Below, piece by piece: positions 22,600 through 27,064 of a stretch of DNA of 27,064 nt. A model generated the notes under the pieces. That model saw only the letters and a list, made by a program, of their open reading frames with translations. It ran no database searches and was not told the DNA's origin. Origin of the DNA: an uncultured Collinsella sp. (GTDB lineage Bacteria; Actinomycetota; Coriobacteriia; Coriobacteriales; Coriobacteriaceae). Location of the stretch: contig CABQHT010000025.1 in assembly GCA_902464035.1 (NCBI GenBank), positions 1 through 27,064 of the forward strand, given 5' to 3'. A program made the position numbers and the translations under genes. Position 1 is the first letter of the stretch, and each line of letters opens with the position of its first letter.

Positions 22600-24207
22600 A
22601 TGGGATCTGATGTGAAGATCGCACGCGCGTTGATCTCGGTTACCGATAAGACGGGCGTCGTCGATTTCGCACGGACGCTGGTTGACGACTTTGGCGTCGA
22701 GATCATCTCTACGGGCGGCACGGCTCGTGCCATCGAGGACGCGGGCGTTCCCGTAACCCCCATCGAGGAGTTCACGGGCTATCCCGAGATGATGGACGGC
22801 CGCGTCAAGACGCTGCATCCCAAGGTTCACGGCGCGCTGCTTGCCCGTCGCGATTCCGAGCAGCACATGCAGGAAGCCGCTCAGCACGGCATTAAGCTGA
22901 TCGACCTGGTCGTCGTCAACCTGTACGAGTTCGAGAAGACCGTCGCCAACCCCGAGGTCACCTTTGCGGATGCCATCGAGCACATTGACATCGGTGGCCC
23001 CTCCATGCTGCGCTCTGCCGCCAAGAACGCCGCGAGCGTTACCGTCATCTCCGACCCGGCCGACTATGATGCCGTCCTGGCCGAGATGCGCGAGACCGGC
23101 GGCTGCACCACGCTTGCCACCCGTCGTCGCCTGCAGGTGAAGGTCTACCAGACTACCGCCGCCTACGATACGGCTATCTCCCGTTGGCTTGCCGCCCAGG
23201 CAAGCGACGTGGCGGACACCTCTGCCAAGCTCGAGATTTCGCTGGAAAAGGTCGACGACCTGCGCTATGGCGAGAACCCACAGCAGAAGGCCACGGTCTA
23301 TCGTTTTGCCGAGGGCTGCGAGAACACCGCGAGCTCGCAGTTCCCGCTCGTGGGCTCCGAGCAGATTCAGGGCAAGCCGCTCAGCTACAACAACTATCTG
23401 GACGCCGACGCCGCTTGGAACCTGGTTCGCGAGTTCGACGAGCCGGCCTGCGTGATCCTCAAGCATCAGAACCCCTGCGGTTCCGCCGTTGCCGAGGACA
23501 TCACGGCCGCCTACGACCGCGCTTTCGCCTGCGATCCCAAGAGCGCCTTCGGCGGCATCATCGCCTGCAACCGCGAGGTTCCCTTTGAGCTGGTTGAGCA
23601 CTTCGCCGACCAGAACAAGCAGTTCGTCGAGGTCATCATCGCCCCGGGCTACACCGATGAGGCGCTCGAGCGCATGGCCAAGCGCCCTAACCTGCGTGTG
23701 TTAGCGACCGGCGGCGTGGACCACGGCGCCCAGGTGGAGCTGCGCTCCATCGACGGCGGCATGCTGGTGCAGGAAGTCGACCACGTGACCGAGGATCCCG
23801 CGACCTTTACGTTCCCCACCGACCGCAAGCCCACCGACGCCGAGATGGCCGAGCTCGAGTTTGCCTGGAAGGTCTGCAAGGGCGTCAAGTCCAACGCCAT
23901 CCTGGTCTCCAAGGGTAAGGCCGGCATTGGCATGGGCCCCGGTCAGCCCAACCGCGTGGATTCCGCGTTGCTGGCCTGCGAGCGTGCTGAGGACTTCTGC
24001 GAGCGCGAGGGCGTGGAGAAGGGCGGCTTTGCCTGTGCAAGCGACGCGTTCTTCCCGTTCCGCGACAACGTCGACGTGCTTGCCGCGCACGGCGTGACCT
24101 GCATCATCCAGCCCGGCGGCTCCAAGCGTGACGATGAGAGCATCCAGGCCTGCAACGAGCATGGTATTGCGATGGTCTTCACCGGAGCTAGGCATTTTAG
24201 GCACTAG
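22600..24207 (+). CDS. purH: Bifunctional AICAR transformylase / IMP cyclohydrolase
   Basis: The 535-residue protein catalyses the last two steps of IMP synthesis. The N-terminal cyclohydrolase half has ALISVTDKTGVVDFARTL, STGGTARAI, MMDGRVKTLHPKVHGALL, VVVNLYEFEKTV and IDIGGPSMLRSAAKN. The transformylase half has DLRYGENPQQKA, the catalytic Lys-His of LKHQNPCGSAVA, DPKSAFGGIIA, GPGQPNRVDS and the end IIQPGGSKRDDESIQACNEH plus VFTGARHFRH. Length fits the family. AGGAGG precedes the ATG. The gap upstream (22323-22599) shows no ZTP or purine riboswitch that I can recognise. No other pur gene adjoins it. Confidence 0.97.
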   Translation: MGSDVKIARALISVTDKTGVVDFARTLVDDFGVEIISTGGTARAIEDAGVPVTPIEEFTGYPEMMDGRVKTLHPKVHGALLARRDSEQHMQEAAQHGIKLIDLVVVNLYEFEKTVANPEVTFADAIEHIDIGGPSMLRSAAKNAASVTVISDPADYDAVLAEMRETGGCTTLATRRRLQVKVYQTTAAYDTAISRWLAAQASDVADTSAKLEISLEKVDDLRYGENPQQKATVYRFAEGCENTASSQFPLVGSEQIQGKPLSYNNYLDADAAWNLVREFDEPACVILKHQNPCGSAVAEDITAAYDRAFACDPKSAFGGIIACNREVPFELVEHFADQNKQFVEVIIAPGYTDEALERMAKRPNLRVLATGGVDHGAQVELRSIDGGMLVQEVDHVTEDPATFTFPTDRKPTDAEMAELEFAWKVCKGVKSNAILVSKGKAGIGMGPGQPNRVDSALLACERAEDFCEREGVEKGGFACASDAFFPFRDNVDVLAAHGVTCIIQPGGSKRDDESIQACNEHGIAMVFTGARHFRH

Positions 24208-24210
24208 AGG

Positions 24211-24306
24211 CTTTCCCAAGCACCCGACCTTGCCCCTCAAACCGTCGCTTGCGTACATTTAGTACGCGGCGCTCCTCTTTCGGGGCAATCTCGGGCACTT
24301 GGAAAA
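24211..24306. repeat. 96-bp imperfect palindrome after purH
   Basis: The left arm CTTTCCCAAGCACCCGACCT (then TGCCCC) faces the right arm GGGGCAATCTCGGGCACTTG (then GAAAA). The apex is CTTGCGTAC-ATTTA-GTACGCGGCG, a tight hairpin. It starts three bases beyond the purH stop and may act in transcript ending, but no U tract follows. Confidence 0.7.
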
Positions 24307-24378
24307 CCCTTAATGGGATGTTTCTCTATCCCATTAAACTGTTCGGTCGCCTGACCATATCGTCAAAATAATCTCTGC

Positions 24379-24414
24379 AAAAGACGGCTGCTCCGTTTGG
24401 AGGGCCGTCTTTTT
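24379..24414 (+). terminator. Terminator between purH and the next gene
   Basis: AAAAGACGGC pairs perfectly with GCCGTCTTTT, with a T run after it. A smaller hairpin TTAATGGGAT/ATCCCATTAA lies just before it at 24310-24337. Confidence 0.88.
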
Positions 24415-24454
24415 GGTATAAGAGGACGGAATGACTAACACGAAAGGTACAACC

Positions 24455-25162
24455 ATGCCCCAGATTGATGATGCCGAGCTGTTTGGCAATGCCGAGGATC
24501 AGCGTGCGTACGAGGACTTTTGCGCCAATCAGGAGGCGGTCGAGAAGTTTACGCTCGACAAGCCCGCGCTTGTCTGTCGTTGGCGCATGTCCAACAAAAA
24601 GGTGCCCATGCTCAACCGCCACATCCGCGCGCTGTCCGAGCGCCTGGTGCAGGGCGAGCCGCTTACCCATAACATGCTCAGCTGGGCCAAACAGCACGTT
24701 GAGTGGTCGCTAGCCGAGGGCGACTATACCGCGCACGATGGCGTGCTCATGCTGGTGATCGACGTTAACGGCAATGCCGCCATGACGGTTGGGGAGTACG
24801 AGCCGCTGGCCGATACGTCGGCCAAGGCGCTGCGTGCCCGCTCTGCCGAGGCCCGTTCCGAGGCCGACGAGACCGGCGTGGCGCCCGAGCTGCTCGCTGC
24901 CGTCAACGACGGTGAGCTGGCCTTTGTGGCGCCGGCGGACGAGTGCCTGTGCGGCACGGCGACACTCATCGAACAGCTGGCCCAGACCAAGGACATCCCG
25001 GTCACGCGCGTAGACATCCCCGCTCAGCTCAAGGGCGCGCTGTTCCTGGTGAGCGACGAGCACGGCGTGGTCCCCGCCGACGATGCCGATGCCGCCGAGG
25101 CGGACGCCGCCACGGTCGCCTTCTTCGCCGACGGCTACGAAAAGCTCCGCGCCCGCCGCTAA
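24455..25162 (+). CDS. Conserved-looking protein of unknown function
   Basis: The 235-residue soluble protein is acidic, with no signal peptide or membrane helix. Features seen are a segment VCRWRMSNKKVPMLNRHIRA, a WAKQHVEWSL helix, LMLVIDVNGNAAMTVGEYEPL, an Ala/Glu-rich helix (about 120-140), ECLCGTATLIEQLAQT and LFLVSDEHGVVPADDAD. I do not recognise a family. The VSDEHGVVPA stretch faintly recalls class IV aminotransferases, which is not enough for a call. The ATG at 24455 has GAAAGG eight bases upstream; an in-frame ATG at 24431 with GAGG is a real alternative (eight residues longer). TATAAG at 24417 could be its -10. Confidence 0.7.
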   Translation: MPQIDDAELFGNAEDQRAYEDFCANQEAVEKFTLDKPALVCRWRMSNKKVPMLNRHIRALSERLVQGEPLTHNMLSWAKQHVEWSLAEGDYTAHDGVLMLVIDVNGNAAMTVGEYEPLADTSAKALRARSAEARSEADETGVAPELLAAVNDGELAFVAPADECLCGTATLIEQLAQTKDIPVTRVDIPAQLKGALFLVSDEHGVVPADDADAAEADAATVAFFADGYEKLRARR

Positions 25163-25186
25163 ATGATTTTTCTGGGACGGGGATTT

Positions 25187-25192
25187 TATAAT
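25187..25192 (+). promoter_or_regulatory. Perfect -10 box inside a small hairpin
   Basis: TATAAT sits between GGGGATT and AATCCCC, which pair as 7-bp arms (25179-25205). It could be a promoter for the downstream two-component pair whose -10 lies in a palindrome, or the weak end of the upstream gene. No good -35 is seen. TAATAAT at 25301 is a second -10 candidate nearer the regulator gene. Confidence 0.35.
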
Positions 25193-25340
25193 CATGTAAT
25201 CCCCGCGCCCGCCGCGAGCGAGGGTCGAGCCGAACGCTTTCGTTCGCGAACAGTTCTGTCACCTTGGCGCCGCGCGAGGCGCGTACCGGCGGCTTCGCGG
25301 TAATAATGGCTGTAAGACAACCAAGAGGGGAGCGGAATCC

Positions 25341-26012
25341 ATGGCGCTGATCTATATCGTTGAGGACGACGAGCCCATTCGTCGCGAGCTCGCCGACATT
25401 CTGGCCCGTGCCGGTTTTGAGGTGGAGGCCTGCGAGTCGTTCGAGCACGTCTCGCGTGACATCCTGGCCGCTGCACCCGACTTGGTACTGCTCGACCTGA
25501 CGCTTCCCGTCAAAGACGGCCAGCACATCTGCCACGAGGTCCGTCGCGAATCCGAGGTCCCCATCATCGTCCTCACGTCGCGCACGACCGAGATCGACGA
25601 GGTCATGGCCATGACGCTCGGCGCGGACGACTTTGTCCCCAAGCCCTACAGCGCCCGCGTGCTTGTGGCGCGCATTAACGCGCTGTTGCGACGCACCGCG
25701 GCTGCCGGCGAGCGCAGCACGGTCGTCCACAAGGGGCTGGAGCTCGACCTCGCCCGTTCCGCGGTCACCAACACGCAAACCGGCGACAGTACCGAGCTCA
25801 CCAAAAACGAGCTGCGCATCCTCTCTTTGCTCCTGAGCCGCGCGGGCAAGATTGTCTCGCGCTCGGCCATCATGCAGGACCTGTGGGACTCCGATGCTTT
25901 CGTGGACGACAACACGCTTACCGTCAACATCAACCGCCTGCGCACCACGCTCGAAAAAATCGGCATCAAGGGGTATTTGACGACGCACCGCGGTCAGGGC
26001 TATTCGGTCTAG
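25341..26012 (+). CDS. OmpR-family response regulator, BceR/GraR-like
   Basis: The 223-residue protein has a receiver domain (acidic pocket IVEDDE, phospho-acceptor D52 in LLDLTLP, LTSRTTEIDEV, K of PKPYS) and a C-terminal winged helix (about 130-223, LTKNELRILSLLL, DDNTLTVNINRLRTTLEKIG, THRGQGYSV). The short linker and DDNTLTVNINRLR recognition segment resemble the BceR/GraR group that answers to cell-wall antibiotics. AAGAGGGGAG precedes the ATG. The sensor kinase starts nine bases after its stop. Confidence 0.93.
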   Translation: MALIYIVEDDEPIRRELADILARAGFEVEACESFEHVSRDILAAAPDLVLLDLTLPVKDGQHICHEVRRESEVPIIVLTSRTTEIDEVMAMTLGADDFVPKPYSARVLVARINALLRRTAAAGERSTVVHKGLELDLARSAVTNTQTGDSTELTKNELRILSLLLSRAGKIVSRSAIMQDLWDSDAFVDDNTLTVNINRLRTTLEKIGIKGYLTTHRGQGYSV

Positions 26013-26021
26013 GGGTCGGTC

Positions 26022-27064
26022 ATGTCGTTTGCCAAGTTTTTTAAAGATGCGCTGCTTCCCGTCGCCGTGTGGACCTGCGGTGTGCTGCTGAGCTGCTTTG
26101 TGCTGACGGTCGCGGGCGCACCCGTTTCTATCGTGATCGTGGCGGTCGGCGTGTCCTTTATCTTTGGCATGCTGGGCATCGTGATTGAGTATGCGCGTCG
26201 CCGCCATTTTCTGCGTCAGCTGGAGCGGGCGGCCGAGGAACTGGAGAGCCCCGCATGGGTGCAAGAGATGGTGCAGTGCCCGACGTATGCCGAAGGCGAG
26301 CTCGAGTACGAGGTCTTGCGCCGCGTGGGCAAGGCGGCTTGCGATGAGGTGGCGGAAGGGCGACGTCAAACCGACGACTATCGCGACTATATCGAGAGCT
26401 GGGTCCACGAGGCCAAACTGCCCTTGGCTGCAGCCCATCTGATTTTGGAAAACCTGGACGGCAGCGAAGACGACCTGTCGCGCGTGGACGATTTGGGCCG
26501 CGAGCTTGCCCGCGTGGAGCGCTATATCGACCAGGCACTGTACTACGCGCGCTCGGAAGTCGTGGAGCGCGACTACCTGATTCGCCGCTGGAATCTCAAG
26601 GCCCTGGTGACGGGCGCGATTAAAGCCAACGCGCGTGAGCTCATCGCGGCACACGTGGCGCCGGTGTGCGAGAATCTCGACTTTGAGGTGTTCACCGACG
26701 AGAAGTGGCTCGAGTTTATCTTGGGCCAGCTCATTCAGAACAGCATTAAATACGCGCGCGAGGACGGCGCGAAGATCGTGTTTTCGGGCGCGTTGCTGGA
26801 CGAGGGCCTGGCGAGTGAGCGTATTGAGCTGACCGTTGCCGATAACGGCTGCGGCGTGTGCGCGGCAGACCTGCCGCGCGTGTTCGAGAAGAGCTTTACC
26901 GGCGACAACGGCCGCACCACCAAGCGCGCAACGGGCATCGGCCTCTATCTGGTTGCTCGCCTGTGCTCCAAGATGGGCATCGACGTCACCGCGGCATCCG
27001 AGCCCGGCGAAGGCTTCGTCGTCACGTTTGCCTTCTCAACGAATAAGTTTCAGTATTTCGAGTA
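26022..27064 (+). CDS. BceS-like intramembrane-sensing histidine kinase (runs off the window)
   Basis: An open frame from ATG 26022 reaches the window edge with 347 residues and no stop. It has two closely spaced membrane helices (about 12-31 and 33-55) with almost no external loop, then YRDYIESWVHEAKLPLAAAH with the phospho-His at 129, N box GQLIQNSIKYAR, G1 VADNGCGV, F box VFEKSFTGDNG and G2 ATGIGLYLVARL. This is the BceS/GraS plan, in which the kinase senses through a partner BceAB-type ABC transporter. Such a transporter would be expected just downstream, outside the window. AGGGG overlapping the regulator's stop is the ribosome site. The family length suggests that the stop lies very near. 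Confidence 0.9.
   Translation, partial: MSFAKFFKDALLPVAVWTCGVLLSCFVLTVAGAPVSIVIVAVGVSFIFGMLGIVIEYARRRHFLRQLERAAEELESPAWVQEMVQCPTYAEGELEYEVLRRVGKAACDEVAEGRRQTDDYRDYIESWVHEAKLPLAAAHLILENLDGSEDDLSRVDDLGRELARVERYIDQALYYARSEVVERDYLIRRWNLKALVTGAIKANARELIAAHVAPVCENLDFEVFTDEKWLEFILGQLIQNSIKYAREDGAKIVFSGALLDEGLASERIELTVADNGCGVCAADLPRVFEKSFTGDNGRTTKRATGIGLYLVARLCSKMGIDVTAASEPGEGFVVTFAFSTNKFQYFE

Noticed and set aside
22555..23601. 348-residue minus-strand frame
   Set aside because: Antisense shadow of purH.
25029..26654. 541-residue minus-strand frame
   Set aside because: Antisense to the BceR-like regulator and kinase, with low-complexity Arg/His/Gly content.

Overview
The window is about 27 kb of GC-rich bacterial chromosome. 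It carries compact, mostly housekeeping gene clusters on both strands, separated by intergenic gaps unusually rich in palindromic repeats. Protein content (enolase, a DivIC-like protein and Ppx in a row; a fused CydDC exporter; GatB-type PTS IIB; GluQ-RS; DUF2207; BceRS-like regulators) and overall protein style suggest an anaerobic gut actinobacterium of the Coriobacteriia, most likely Collinsella. That assignment is inference from reading the proteins; no database search was done.

Layout. Positions 1-180 hold two repeats. 178-1089 (-) is a PHP-type histidinol-phosphatase-like hydrolase. 1325-5307 (-) is a fused CydDC ABC exporter whose stop overlaps the start of a YgbA-type nitrosative-stress protein. 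5691-7661 (+) is a LarC2-like stand-alone nickel-cofactor domain, YfcE phosphodiesterase and MazG, closed by a terminator. 7851-11122 (+) is eno, a DivIC/FtsB-like septation protein and Ppx/GppA. 11122-11640 is a dense repeat island ending at a tRNA-Leu(UAA) on the minus strand. 11806-12429 (-) is a TPR-like membrane protein, divergent from a PTS IIB plus VOC-protein pair (12593-13266). 13561-16186 (-) is a UBA/DUF4342-like membrane protein followed by an OmpR-type regulator and sensor kinase. 16742-17792 (+) is a small membrane protein and a metallophosphoesterase, convergent with GluQ-RS (17808-18818, -). 19326-21269 (+) is a DUF2207 membrane protein, then an AT-rich 226-bp inverted-repeat element, a GNAT acetyltransferase (-), purH (+), an unrecognised ORF (+), and a BceRS-like two-component pair (+) that runs off the end of the window.

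The most notable content is not coding. At least six different palindromic repeat families lie between genes, several in two or three copies within this window: a 67-bp AGTTGCGG hairpin (3 copies), a 70-bp GTACGTCAGCC hairpin (2), a ~185-bp near-complete palindrome (2) whose basal stems differ in sequence but each remain self-complementary, REP-like GGGACGTTC doublets (4 sites), a triple tandem of 26-bp palindromes, and single long palindromes beside purH and the DUF2207 gene. The covariation between copies is the best candidate for an undescribed structured element here. No transposase, phage gene or CRISPR array is present in the window.
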